Below, in pieces: positions 9,181 through 17,940 of a stretch of DNA of 64,000 nucleotides. Both the position numbers and the translations under genes were made by a program. The stretch's first letter is position 1. Every line of letters begins with the position of its first letter. The notes beneath the pieces are model-generated. The model searched no databases. It was not told the DNA's origin and saw only the letters and a list, made by a program, of their open reading frames with translations. The DNA is from Bacteriovoracaceae bacterium (GTDB lineage: Bacteria > Bdellovibrionota > Bacteriovoracia > Bacteriovoracales > Bacteriovoracaceae): the NCBI GenBank assembly GCA_028101965.1, contig JAOHMI010000005.1:18191-82190 (forward strand), read 5' to 3'.

Positions 9181-9978
9181 ATGAGCAGAGAAGAGATTGA
9201 TTACTTGTTTTTTATTCGAAACGAGTTCGATGGCCGCTTAAGATATAATCCTCAATACTCGCTTAGGGCCTTCGCTCGTGATTTGGATATTTCCCCTAGC
9301 CGTTTAAGTGAAATACTTAATCGTAAGGGTGGTTTGTCTGAAAAGTCCGCAATAAAAATTGCCAAGAAACTAAAATTGAATTTAGAGGAACAGAGCTACT
9401 TTTTGGCTCTCGTCAATCATAACTTCAGTCGCTCAAAAGAAAAACAATTATTAGCCAGAAAAGTTATCCAAGATCATAAAAACAATAAATATTTTATGCT
9501 TTCTTCTGACACTTTTAAGTTAATTTCAGATTGGGAGTACTATGCCATTCTTTCGGCAGTCCAATTAGATGCGTATACTGGTAATGATGAATGGTTGGCG
9601 AAGAAGTTAGATATTACTTTAGAAAGACTAGAGGAGTGCTTCAGAATATTATTAAAATTGAAATTATTAAAAATAGAAAAAGACCGTTATATATTGGTTA
9701 ATGAAAAGGTTAGTACCACTGATGGTATCCCTTCCTTTGCTCTCAGGGCATCACACAAGCAAAATTTAATTCAAGCGATGGAATCAGTGGATGGAAGTGA
9801 GAATGATCTTAGAAATATTAGTTCTATTTCCATGGCCATTGATAAATCAAAATTACCTGAAGCATTTGAGAAAATAAAAAAATTCAGAAGAGAGTTGTCA
9901 GATTTTTTAGAAGATGGTGAGAGAAACGAGGTTTATAATCTCAACGTTCAACTTATTCCAATTTCTAAGAATACTTAA
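9181..9978 (+). CDS. TIGR02147-family regulator, module 1
   Basis: This 265-residue cytoplasmic protein belongs to the TIGR02147 family. The N-terminal third is a helix-turn-helix of lambda-repressor type (YSLRAFARDLDISPSRLSEILN, then GLSEKSAIKIAKKL). The middle is a family-specific domain with SDWEYYAILSAVQLD, and the C-terminus ends in the conserved RRELSDFLEDG and VYNLNVQLIPI. The family is predicted to regulate transcription; its targets are not known. It lies directly upstream of a secreted protein gene at 10099, an arrangement seen three times in this window. No clear ribosome binding site precedes the ATG. Confidence 0.9.
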   Translation: MSREEIDYLFFIRNEFDGRLRYNPQYSLRAFARDLDISPSRLSEILNRKGGLSEKSAIKIAKKLKLNLEEQSYFLALVNHNFSRSKEKQLLARKVIQDHKNNKYFMLSSDTFKLISDWEYYAILSAVQLDAYTGNDEWLAKKLDITLERLEECFRILLKLKLLKIEKDRYILVNEKVSTTDGIPSFALRASHKQNLIQAMESVDGSENDLRNISSISMAIDKSKLPEAFEKIKKFRRELSDFLEDGERNEVYNLNVQLIPISKNT

Positions 9979-10098
9979 TATTTGTTTTTTTAGCTTTAGA
10001 ATTTAATTCAGAGGATTTTAAAGTTTTATATTCATTGTTTGAATAAGTTTTCTTCTTGAGAAGGCTTGGTCAAATTTAGTATCAATTCAGAGGGGTTC

Positions 10099-11043
10099 AT
10101 GAAGGTCTATTTATTATTAGTCATTAGTTTACAATATCATATTTTGGTATTGGCCAAAGATGGCCATGACAAGGGGAGTGGGGGAGATGTGGTTGCTTGC
10201 TTTACCCCGGCATCAAAGATTTATAAAAGTCGAATATGGTATAAATCTCTTGAAGTTGAACTTGATGGAATTGAGCCTGTATACGAAAAAGTTGGTAACC
10301 ATTCCTTAGTTCTAAATGCCAATCTTAAATATAAAAATAATATAATGGTGGCTCCCCATGATGGAAGAAATAATTCTGGAATAAATCAAAAATTTTTCCT
10401 CGTTAGAAATGGCGGACTAACTGATTGGGGAAAAGCTTTTTTAAGAAGTCTAGAAACATTCGAGTATTTTAAAATCAAAAGAAGCCGTCAGGACTCAAAT
10501 TTCCATCGCTTATTATTAAAGAATAATATTGAAGTGCGATATGCTTTGCTAAAATACTTTAAGGTGCCCGGGAATGATAACTTATACAATGAATTATTAA
10601 AAGCTCAAGATCCCAGTACTGGAATTGGTAGGATTAATGTTTACGGTTCTAAAAGTGATGTTCCGCTCACAGACATTAAGGATAATGGAGTGGCAAGAAA
10701 TTACCATGATAATTGCATGCAACTTCAAGCGGTGATTAGAGAAGGAAGTTTGTTGGAATATGATATTAATATTTGGAATAATTTAGGAATTCATCATTAT
10801 AATCAAGATGGAGAACAAAATATTTTGGGCAAAGCTTTTCATCAGGAACTACTTCAATTGCATGAAGAGTTATATTTTATCGGTGAAGTTCATCCGAGTT
10901 TAAAGCATAAAAATGCGATGAAAACCATAGAGGTAATTTTTAAAATGGCCACAATTGAAAATCCCAATGATGCTAGCCTTTCATTGAATGATCAGCAAAA
11001 AATAAATGTATTAAAAAGTACAAACTTTTGGATAGAAAATTAA
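10099..11043 (+). CDS. secreted GGD-motif protein paired with TIGR02147 regulator, module 1
   Basis: The ATG at 10099, preceded by AGAGGGG, gives a Sec signal peptide (KVYLLLVISLQYHILVLA). A TTG at 10066 in the same frame would put 11 unlikely residues before it. The mature N-terminus has GSGGDVVACF, and a central His-Glu site occurs in LLQLHEELYFIG. The secreted partners of the other two regulators carry GGE or GGD and a His-Glu site in similar places, so I treat the three as one family. Function is unknown; the HE site hints at metal binding but no full HExxH is present. It is 120 bp downstream of the regulator. Confidence 0.78.
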   Translation: MKVYLLLVISLQYHILVLAKDGHDKGSGGDVVACFTPASKIYKSRIWYKSLEVELDGIEPVYEKVGNHSLVLNANLKYKNNIMVAPHDGRNNSGINQKFFLVRNGGLTDWGKAFLRSLETFEYFKIKRSRQDSNFHRLLLKNNIEVRYALLKYFKVPGNDNLYNELLKAQDPSTGIGRINVYGSKSDVPLTDIKDNGVARNYHDNCMQLQAVIREGSLLEYDINIWNNLGIHHYNQDGEQNILGKAFHQELLQLHEELYFIGEVHPSLKHKNAMKTIEVIFKMATIENPNDASLSLNDQQKINVLKSTNFWIEN

Positions 11044-11061
11044 TAATGATGAATGAATTAA

Positions 11062-11790
11062 TTAATCATTAACTTCCCACTCGCCAACTTTTTCATCACT
11101 TTTGTATTCACCTCTGGCAAGGATTGAGCCATCAAGAGCAAAAAATGTCCATAGGCCTTCTTTTTTTCCACGATTATAGCTTCCTTCGGCCATGAGGTCT
11201 CCTCCAACATAAAAATGCTGCCAATCACCGGTTCTCTCATAGGCCGCAAGTGGTCCTCTGGCCGAGACTTCACCATTTTCGTGCCTAAATTCGAATACAC
11301 CATTGACCGTATCGGGGCGTTTGTAGTCAATAATACTTTGGGGAGGCATGTCCCATTTTAAATCCTGTATTTGTCCTTCATCTTGGAATTTTCTTACATA
11401 TTTTATAATGGTGAACGTAACTGTTTCTTGTACCGGTGTTTTGACAGAGGTGATGTATTCTTTTTCATCCTTGTATTTACTAAGATGTTGGCGGCTTATT
11501 TTTTTTGTGAATGATTCTTCCAACTCTCTTCGTCCATGCAAAGCTTTACAGAAAAGTGTATACGAATTTGGAATTTTATCCACAATGAGATCAACGGTAT
11601 CATCGTCTAGGTTTAGCACTTGAGTAAAAGTGAGAATATTTCGTACGGCCCATTTGGTATAAATAGAATCATCTAATACTGATATTCTTAAAATTTCTTT
11701 TAATGTTTTTTGTGGAGAGGTTTCAAGGTTTTGTACATAACTTTTAAACCCTTCAGCACCCTGCTTTTTCCGGCGGTCTAAAATCCCCAA
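11062..11790 (-). CDS. MORN_2-repeat protein (YwqK-like C-terminus)
   Basis: This 242-residue cytoplasmic protein ends in MORN_2-type repeats, seen as GSYNRGKKEGLWTFF then GEYKSDEKVGEWEV at about residues 202-240, with a weaker copy before them. The N-terminal 150 residues are alpha-helical and unrecognised. Annotated relatives are often labelled toxin-antitoxin YwqK-like, but that label says little about function. The start codon is TTG, chosen because a strong GGAGG lies 6 bp upstream. It is convergent with the module 1 secreted protein gene, 18 bp away. Confidence 0.72.
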   Translation of the reverse strand: MGILDRRKKQGAEGFKSYVQNLETSPQKTLKEILRISVLDDSIYTKWAVRNILTFTQVLNLDDDTVDLIVDKIPNSYTLFCKALHGRRELEESFTKKISRQHLSKYKDEKEYITSVKTPVQETVTFTIIKYVRKFQDEGQIQDLKWDMPPQSIIDYKRPDTVNGVFEFRHENGEVSARGPLAAYERTGDWQHFYVGGDLMAEGSYNRGKKEGLWTFFALDGSILARGEYKSDEKVGEWEVND

Positions 11791-12020
11791 CTTAATCCTC
11801 CATAAATCAGTTTGATTATAAATCTTAGCTAGTTAAGAGCTTTTTGTATTCAATTATTTTGGGTAAATTTATATAGAATACTTTACCGATTAACTTTTTT
11901 TAGCAAGTAAACTTCGATATATATTTATTCCATTTTCTAGATTTGAATTGTACTTAAAATAATAATGGATAAGTTATTGAAAAATATTACTTTTTTGGAA
12001 AATTAGTGGAATATGACTAA

Positions 12021-13154
12021 ATGTTTAAGATAATTTTTATTCTCATTATAAGCTCACTCTGCTCCCTTTTTTTGGGAATAGCACTTATTCGCTATATCCA
12101 GAGAAAAATTTTAAATTACCTTTCTGTCGAGAATTATAAAGAGGCAATTCATCCGGATTCAAAATATTTAATGAATCAAATTCCCTCTGAAGAGCTTAGC
12201 TTGACTCAACTTGAAAAAGATACCTTTTTAAAAAGATACGATTTTTGTTATTTTGTGCATGGAACTTTCGTGGGAAATGATCCTTTTCATATCTATGGCT
12301 TGCTTTCTTACTTATTTCCAGAGAATGGAAAACCTATAATTGAAAAAATTCAGCAATACGGACATAAAAACCATCTTGCCTTTATTAAAGATTTTGGAAA
12401 CTTTAACTCTTTTCATATTTCCTCGTTAAAGGAGTTAGTTGATAGTGACTTTCCTGCAGAAACATTTACTTGGAGTTCGGGAAATAATCACCTCGCTCGT
12501 GTGAATGGTGCAATTAAATTGTTAAAAAGTATTATTAGTAAACATGATTATAAAAGCTCCATTCTGTTAATCGGCCACAGTCATGCAGGTCAAATTTTTG
12601 CCTTGATGAGTTTGATCATTAATAATATTTTTTTTCGGAAAAAATTATCTCGAATTGTGGGAAGAAAAAATTTATTAATGATTGAAAAAAAGCTCAAATT
12701 TCTTAAAACCTTAAAATTTACTTTTGTCACCTTAGGAACCCCACCACGTTATCAATGGCACATTTCACCAAAAATGAAACTCATCCATTTTATTAATCAT
12801 AGAGGGAATGAGCCCATTGGAGGAAGCTTCTCTGGTCTATTGACAACGAGAGATGGAGATTACGTACAGCAGTGGGGAATCGCAGGATCAGATATCGTTT
12901 CTCCTCTTAATGAAGAAGCTTTGATTAATACAGAGTTAAATCAACTATTAGGAGAGGGGTCTAATATTGTAGAGTTGAAAAAGAATATTAAAACTAGAAA
13001 GAGATTGCATCGAAATGGTAAAAATCTATTGGTAGATTACCGTGATCAAGGTAATCTACCAAATTTTTTTAAAACAGCTCTCGGGCATGGTGTTTATACT
13101 AAAGTTAATTTACTTCCTTTTCATCTTAAGGAAATTCTAAAACACTTGGATTAG
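12021..13154 (+). CDS. membrane-anchored alpha/beta-hydrolase-like protein
   Basis: This 377-residue protein has one N-terminal membrane segment (about 3-24). It shows alpha/beta-hydrolase features: an oxyanion-type HGTF at residues 80-83 and the nucleophile elbow GHSHAG at 185-190 with S187 as likely nucleophile. A possible acid and base further on (ISPKMKLIHFINHRGNEP) cannot be assigned. It may be a lipase or esterase acting at the envelope. No close family is recognised. Its 3' end overlaps the convergent gene at 13151-13594 by 4 bp. Confidence 0.72.
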   Translation: MFKIIFILIISSLCSLFLGIALIRYIQRKILNYLSVENYKEAIHPDSKYLMNQIPSEELSLTQLEKDTFLKRYDFCYFVHGTFVGNDPFHIYGLLSYLFPENGKPIIEKIQQYGHKNHLAFIKDFGNFNSFHISSLKELVDSDFPAETFTWSSGNNHLARVNGAIKLLKSIISKHDYKSSILLIGHSHAGQIFALMSLIINNIFFRKKLSRIVGRKNLLMIEKKLKFLKTLKFTFVTLGTPPRYQWHISPKMKLIHFINHRGNEPIGGSFSGLLTTRDGDYVQQWGIAGSDIVSPLNEEALINTELNQLLGEGSNIVELKKNIKTRKRLHRNGKNLLVDYRDQGNLPNFFKTALGHGVYTKVNLLPFHLKEILKHLD

Positions 13155-13594
13155 AGCTTATTAATCTTCTTACAAGAGTCAATGTTTTTGTATGCATCTT
13201 TTAGTGCAGTTTTAAACTGTGTTGAAGCGTAAGCATTTTTTTCAAGTTTTTTGCTGATTCCGTACCCTTGAAATTGAGCAATTTCTGTTTTTGACTGAGT
13301 ATCCAGTTTAAAGACTTTTAGAGAAACAAAAGCTTGAAACCGGTCTGTATTGCTATTGTCTAAACTTTCCATAAAAGTTGCTTGCATCATTAAGTTTTCG
13401 CTTCCATCACTGACATACTTCATTTTTTTACTCTTGCGAATTAGGTTCCGACCAACAATTCCTAGGTTCTTTTTTCCTACTTCTGTGACCTTGTCGCTAA
13501 GTATTTCAAAAGTATAATTCATGCGACAATCTGCGTGTGCATATTGTGTGGCCGATAAGAATAAAACAAAATTTAACATGATTAATTTTTTCAT
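13151..13594 (-). CDS. small exported protein of unknown function
   Basis: This 147-residue protein has a Sec signal peptide (KKLIMLNFVLFLSATQYAHA, cleavage before D22). The mature domain is about 125 residues, basic, with C23 and a Cys near the C-terminus (C142) that may pair. A GGGAG site precedes the ATG. It shares 4 bp with the convergent hydrolase gene. No family is recognised. Confidence 0.75.
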   Translation of the reverse strand: MKKLIMLNFVLFLSATQYAHADCRMNYTFEILSDKVTEVGKKNLGIVGRNLIRKSKKMKYVSDGSENLMMQATFMESLDNSNTDRFQAFVSLKVFKLDTQSKTEIAQFQGYGISKKLEKNAYASTQFKTALKDAYKNIDSCKKINKL

Positions 13595-13750
13595 AATTTC
13601 TCCCTAATAAATCTCTCGTTTTCTAATGGATAGAATAAGAGTAACTATCTGAGAATAAGGGAGTGATGGCAATGAAATAAATATGACATTTTGAGAATAT
13701 TCGAATGCTACTTCTAGTGTTAAATTGTCACCAGTTTGCAGAGGAACAGT

Positions 13751-14053
13751 TTAAGTACTTAACTTTAGAGAATCGCTCGATTCATTAGAACTTTTTTCGA
13801 GAGATGCATAAGTTGCAGGAAAAAGCACATGCAAAAGTTCCGCTAACCGGCTGGCTTTCGCTTTTTGCGATTGCTTCACCCGTGAGATTTCTTTTCTATC
13901 AATTTTCTTTTGATTGATTAAAGATTCTGTACTTTGAAGCATTAATCGACCTCCATCAGAATGCTCACCTGTATGATGGGTACTCTTAGTGCAACCAATA
14001 AAAAAGTTTGAAATAAATAATTGAAGAATAAATACAAGGGTAATTTTTTTCAT
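13751..14053 (-). CDS. small lipoprotein of unknown function
   Basis: This 100-residue protein starts with a lipoprotein signal (FISNFFIGC), so C21 is the likely lipidated residue. The rest is a short, polar, Ser/Lys-rich tail with no recognisable domain. It probably anchors in a membrane facing the periplasm. The best ribosome-binding match is weak. It is separated from neighbours by about 150 bp on each side. Confidence 0.65.
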   Translation of the reverse strand: MKKITLVFILQLFISNFFIGCTKSTHHTGEHSDGGRLMLQSTESLINQKKIDRKEISRVKQSQKAKASRLAELLHVLFPATYASLEKSSNESSDSLKLST

Positions 14054-14205
14054 ATGCAGCCAACGTCCTAATTTAATGAAAATATAAATGTGGCTTCATT
14101 GTAACTTCAATTTTAATTTTTAATTGATTCATTTTTCAATAATGTTAAAAAAGGCTATATCTTTCAATAAGTTAGAGTGAGTGTTTCAGGGGGTAAACTT
14201 TTAGA

Positions 14206-14268
14206 GCTGAATTATTTTATTTTAATATAATTCGCCCAAAGAAATTGGCAAGGAATTCAGCCTTTTTT
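14206..14268 (+). terminator. inverted repeat followed by T run, unexplained
   Basis: The arms GCTGAATT (14206-14213) and AATTCAGC (14254-14261) pair over 8 bp across a 40-base loop, and C plus six T follow at 14262-14268. It reads as a plus-strand terminator, yet no plus-strand gene lies upstream. It could be the end of a small RNA or chance. The 14054-14300 stretch holds nothing else I can identify. Confidence 0.3.
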
Positions 14269-14300
14269 ATATTCTAAAATTAGAAAGTAAGAATAACTAT

Positions 14301-15356
14301 TTAATCTTTAAACTCATACTTACCAGTGTATTTATTTAAATGTCTCCAATAGTTGCAAGTAAGCTTTCTTGTCTTTCCTTGATGATCAGTACACTCATTC
14401 AGGAGAGATTCATATTCAAAACAATAGGCATCAACTATATCCTCACAGGTGAGTGCTTTACATGATTGTCCCGTTTGCCATGAATTGCCGTCATCAAACC
14501 ACCCTGCATTTTTATCAAGGCAACAACTTTGGGTAACAACTTTATTCTTGTCATTGAGGCATCGAAAGGATTTATTTCGATTTGAGCAGCCTCCTCTTTT
14601 GCAAGGAGAGTAGAGCTCTCTTTGCACGCTATTTTTAGAAACTAAAAAACCAATAATCGTTGACTCTTCAAGGTCATTTTTATAAAAACTTTGATTTAGT
14701 TGGTTGGCTCCAATGAGTATGGTTTGTTTATTACTTAAGCTGCCTTGAATTGATTTTAAGTACTTTTCCGTATCAGTAATATTGCAAAATGTTGCGCATC
14801 CATAGTGAAAGCTGGTGATATTTACTTTTGGAGCTTGCTGTATTAAAAGATGCGAGCGATCGATAAAACTTTCATAGGCATATTTTGAGGAGTGGCTCAT
14901 TACCGCATGTTCGACTTTAGTACACAATTGATTAACAGTTAATTCAGAGTTTTTCTCAATAAGCGAAGTTTTTTTACAGTCATTTACTTCAAACCAATCA
15001 CTGCACTCTTTTTTAAACTTATCCTCGTCCTCGCCTTGAGCGTATTCACAAAGGCAGCAAGTTTTGTTTTTATATATAGTTCCTCGTACATAAATGTATT
15101 GGCTAACTCTGTTGATTTTTATTCTTAATTTTTTTAAAATATTTCCATGCTCTCTTATTGTACATTTAACTCTTATTTCTCCTATCCCATAGGGTAGAAT
15201 TGGATCATTTGTGTATCGATCTATTCGGCAACAATTTCGTGAGTTGCAAGTTTCAGATGGAGAGTGAATGATGATTGGTTGCTGAGAAGTATTCTGTACT
15301 AGAAATGTTTTATAGAGAGAGAAGCTATTTTTTTTTCGATTACCTGAAAGTTCCAT
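14301..15356 (-). CDS. cysteine-rich exported protein with DUF1573-like domain, frameshifted at 5' end
   Basis: The open frame from 15356 has 351 residues and about 24 cysteines. Residues 18-95 look like a DUF1573/ASH-type immunoglobulin domain (FLVQNTSQQPIIIHS, PILPYGIGEIRVKC). The C-terminal half has paired-Cys blocks. The ATG at 15356 is directly preceded in frame by TGA and cuts off the first strand of the domain. A start at 15451 in the neighbouring frame encodes a signal peptide and the missing strand (EWNFQVIEKK), and runs into the A9 tract at 15328-15336. One added A, or a -1 ribosomal shift, joins both frames. The real gene therefore spans 14301-15451. Confidence 0.72.
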   Translation of the reverse strand: MELSGNRKKNSFSLYKTFLVQNTSQQPIIIHSPSETCNSRNCCRIDRYTNDPILPYGIGEIRVKCTIREHGNILKKLRIKINRVSQYIYVRGTIYKNKTCCLCEYAQGEDEDKFKKECSDWFEVNDCKKTSLIEKNSELTVNQLCTKVEHAVMSHSSKYAYESFIDRSHLLIQQAPKVNITSFHYGCATFCNITDTEKYLKSIQGSLSNKQTILIGANQLNQSFYKNDLEESTIIGFLVSKNSVQRELYSPCKRGGCSNRNKSFRCLNDKNKVVTQSCCLDKNAGWFDDGNSWQTGQSCKALTCEDIVDAYCFEYESLLNECTDHQGKTRKLTCNYWRHLNKYTGKYEFKD

Positions 15357-15451
15357 TCAAGTTCATCAAGGAAAGTGAAATGAGAACCATTTTGTTGGGC
15401 TTGTAGATTTGGCCAGTAATAAAATAGAAGTATTAATAATACTATCCTCAT
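15328..15451 (-). pseudogene. out-of-frame 5' segment (signal peptide and first strand) of the cysteine-rich gene
   Basis: The ATG at 15451 on the minus strand encodes a signal peptide (RIVLLILLFYYWPNLQA) followed by HFTFLDELEWNFQVIE and then the poly-A run. It stays in its own frame for a few codons past the A9 tract before stopping. The peptide fits the missing N-terminus of the DUF1573-like protein encoded by the next frame. Either the cell makes a joined product by slippage, or this is a broken gene or a sequencing error. Confidence 0.6.
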
Positions 15452-15698
15452 AGAACTTATTATCTAGGAGAATAGAATTATTTATTAGGTTCTAAGTAAT
15501 CTTTTTGTCTAAAAAAAATAACAATTTAGGTACTAAATGGAGGGAATAACTCTTATGACTGATGATATAACCACCTGATTATATGTGAATGTAATTGAAT
15601 GAATAAAGATTATTGATAGATTTTTCAGTCTTACTTTAACTAAATTTACAACTACCTATATTAAGCGCTGGTTAAACATTTTTTACGGGGTGAATAAG

Positions 15699-17891
15699 AT
15701 GGCACGTGCGTTTCCTTTCGCGATCCTAATCTTTCTATTAATCAATCTTGGTCTTTTAGCCCAAGAAGATGAAATCAATTTAGTACAAAACTCACAAATG
15801 TGGTTAGCTGGAGTTGATTTGACTCAAGACCCTAATACTTCTTTGAGCCCTTTTACATATTGTCCTACAGCGTGGAATCAATTCTCTTATGGTCTGCCCT
15901 TTATTAATTATGGAAACTCAAACTGGGAAATTATGAGAATTCCCCCCTGGAACGGAACTCACAGTGAGTTTGGAATCATGCAAAACCTGGCCGATCAAAT
16001 AGGGTGCACCCAGGGAAATATGACTTTGCCTAATCCCACTCAATTTTCCGGAGTAACTCCATTTCCAAGTATGGCAGCAACAGATCCCAATGGGGACATG
16101 AATGCAATTGCAGCATTATGGGCCATGAACGGAAATACCTATAGCGGATCACGATCTGAATACTTAAATGGTAAACTTACTCAAGATTTAGTTCCATTTA
16201 TTCGCTATAAGGTTGCCTTTGATTATGCTCTTGCTCGAGCTTCTCGAGTTGGTTATCGCCGTTTGCATGCCTTGTTTTACGATGATCTTGGGGGAACTGT
16301 TAATCATTCCATTCACCCGAATGCAATGTTTTCTGGGAGTTATGGAAATTTAGGTAACTCTGGATTCTATTTAAACTCAGATGAAAGCTTTTGGTTAAAT
16401 AATGAAGGAGCCGGCTTATTGCGATTTGAGAAGCCACATGGTGAAGGGCCTTGGGGAATGGCCATAAAGAATGCTCAAGATAATTATGAAACAACATGGG
16501 AAAGAGTCGAACTAAATAGCGATGAATTCTATCGCCCTCAAAGTCACCAACAAAATACTCTCACCATGGGCTTTTTCTATCAGCATGTTCAATCAGTAGG
16601 TTTTCAGCGTATCACTTGGGATCTAGATGAACCGGATTCTTTTTCGGCATCTACTGATTTTGGTTTAGAAAGCAGTAATCCTCCTGATTCAAATTATAAT
16701 TTCTCTACATTTAATTTTTATGACAATGTCTCTGTCCACTGTCACTCGAATCCAATGTTTTGGGCGAGTAAGAATAGTCAGCAGCCAATTAATTTTCCTT
16801 ATGATGAAGTAAAGCAGGTTAAATTAAGTTGTGGGGATGAACTTAGGATCAAACCACTATTAAAGTATGAAGATGACTTTGGGAACTTCAAAGAGTTTTA
16901 TTTTGAATTATTTAATCCAGATTATGATTCTTTAAAGAAGTTTTCTCACCAAGGGAGTCATACTAGTATTTTTCCTTTAATGAGTGATAATGAGTTAGAA
17001 TCTGATTCTGTTAACTTAAGTAAAGAGTTTAATTTATACTCATATTTAAAGAATGAATTTGGACAGGAGAATATTTCTGGAAAAGAATATTTAATCTCTA
17101 TGTCAACCACTTGTCATGACACAAAATTAGACGAATCTTGGAGTGAAATTGCCGAAGAAGACTTTCTAAAAGTTTCGATTGATCCCTTTGACCCAAGTTT
17201 GGTCCAATTTGAATTGGATCAAGGGAGCTATGGAATTGACTTTCGCAAGCACTCTGCAACCCACTTTCAAATCAATCCAGGAAATTTTAAACAACAACAA
17301 CATCAAATGTTTGAACAACATGGAATTGTAGCACGTATTAAAGGAACTGAGCAGTTATCAAATTATCAAGTAACTTGGGAAGTGTATAAAGTATATCCTG
17401 ATAATACCACTTCATTGGTTGGTTCTCCTATCATTAAAGTCGATGATAACGAATTTAGGGTTGGATTGGAAGAGCACTCGAGTGGTAGTAATTTTGACAT
17501 AATCTTAGGCCTTTCATCATTTTATAAAATAACCGCAAAAGTTAAAACTATACATGACTGTATGGAAGAGAAAACCTTTGAATTCTCTGTGGATGTAGTG
17601 GAGAGCTTTTTCGTTCCCAATGCCTTTTCTCCTAATAGAAATGGGGTTAATGATTTGTTTGAAGTCTACTTTAAAAATCCGAGTCAAATAGACTTAACTT
17701 ATTTTAGACTTTTTAATCGCTGGGGAGCATTGGTTTACGAATGTGCCGGAAATAATCCTACTCATTGTCAATGGAATGGTAAGTTTAAAAATGAAGATGC
17801 AGCAGTCGGAGTTTATGCTTGGATAATTTCCTTTAAAGCGGGAAATGGGAGAGAAGTGAATGATAGTGGCGATCTAACACTCTTACGTTAA
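15699..17891 (+). CDS. secreted protein with T9SS type B / CHU_C C-terminal domain
   Basis: The ATG at 15699 is used because GGGG lies 8 bp upstream; a GTG at 15690 in frame is less likely. The product is about 730 residues. A Sec signal peptide ends at LGLLAQ, and the mature N-terminus NLVQNSQMWLAG resembles Bacteroidota surface proteins. The last 85 residues match the type B sorting domain pattern: VPNAFSPNRNGVNDLF, then FRLFNRWGALVYE, W.G, GVYAWIISF and LTLLR. That domain directs export through the type IX system in Bacteroidota, a system not known from Bdellovibrionota. No T9SS gene is in the window. Gene transfer is likely. Confidence 0.85.
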   Translation: MARAFPFAILIFLLINLGLLAQEDEINLVQNSQMWLAGVDLTQDPNTSLSPFTYCPTAWNQFSYGLPFINYGNSNWEIMRIPPWNGTHSEFGIMQNLADQIGCTQGNMTLPNPTQFSGVTPFPSMAATDPNGDMNAIAALWAMNGNTYSGSRSEYLNGKLTQDLVPFIRYKVAFDYALARASRVGYRRLHALFYDDLGGTVNHSIHPNAMFSGSYGNLGNSGFYLNSDESFWLNNEGAGLLRFEKPHGEGPWGMAIKNAQDNYETTWERVELNSDEFYRPQSHQQNTLTMGFFYQHVQSVGFQRITWDLDEPDSFSASTDFGLESSNPPDSNYNFSTFNFYDNVSVHCHSNPMFWASKNSQQPINFPYDEVKQVKLSCGDELRIKPLLKYEDDFGNFKEFYFELFNPDYDSLKKFSHQGSHTSIFPLMSDNELESDSVNLSKEFNLYSYLKNEFGQENISGKEYLISMSTTCHDTKLDESWSEIAEEDFLKVSIDPFDPSLVQFELDQGSYGIDFRKHSATHFQINPGNFKQQQHQMFEQHGIVARIKGTEQLSNYQVTWEVYKVYPDNTTSLVGSPIIKVDDNEFRVGLEEHSSGSNFDIILGLSSFYKITAKVKTIHDCMEEKTFEFSVDVVESFFVPNAFSPNRNGVNDLFEVYFKNPSQIDLTYFRLFNRWGALVYECAGNNPTHCQWNGKFKNEDAAVGVYAWIISFKAGNGREVNDSGDLTLLR

Positions 17892-17940
17892 GTTTCACCA
17901 ATAGTTGCTGATAAAGTTTTCTCTATGTTAGTATATTTTC

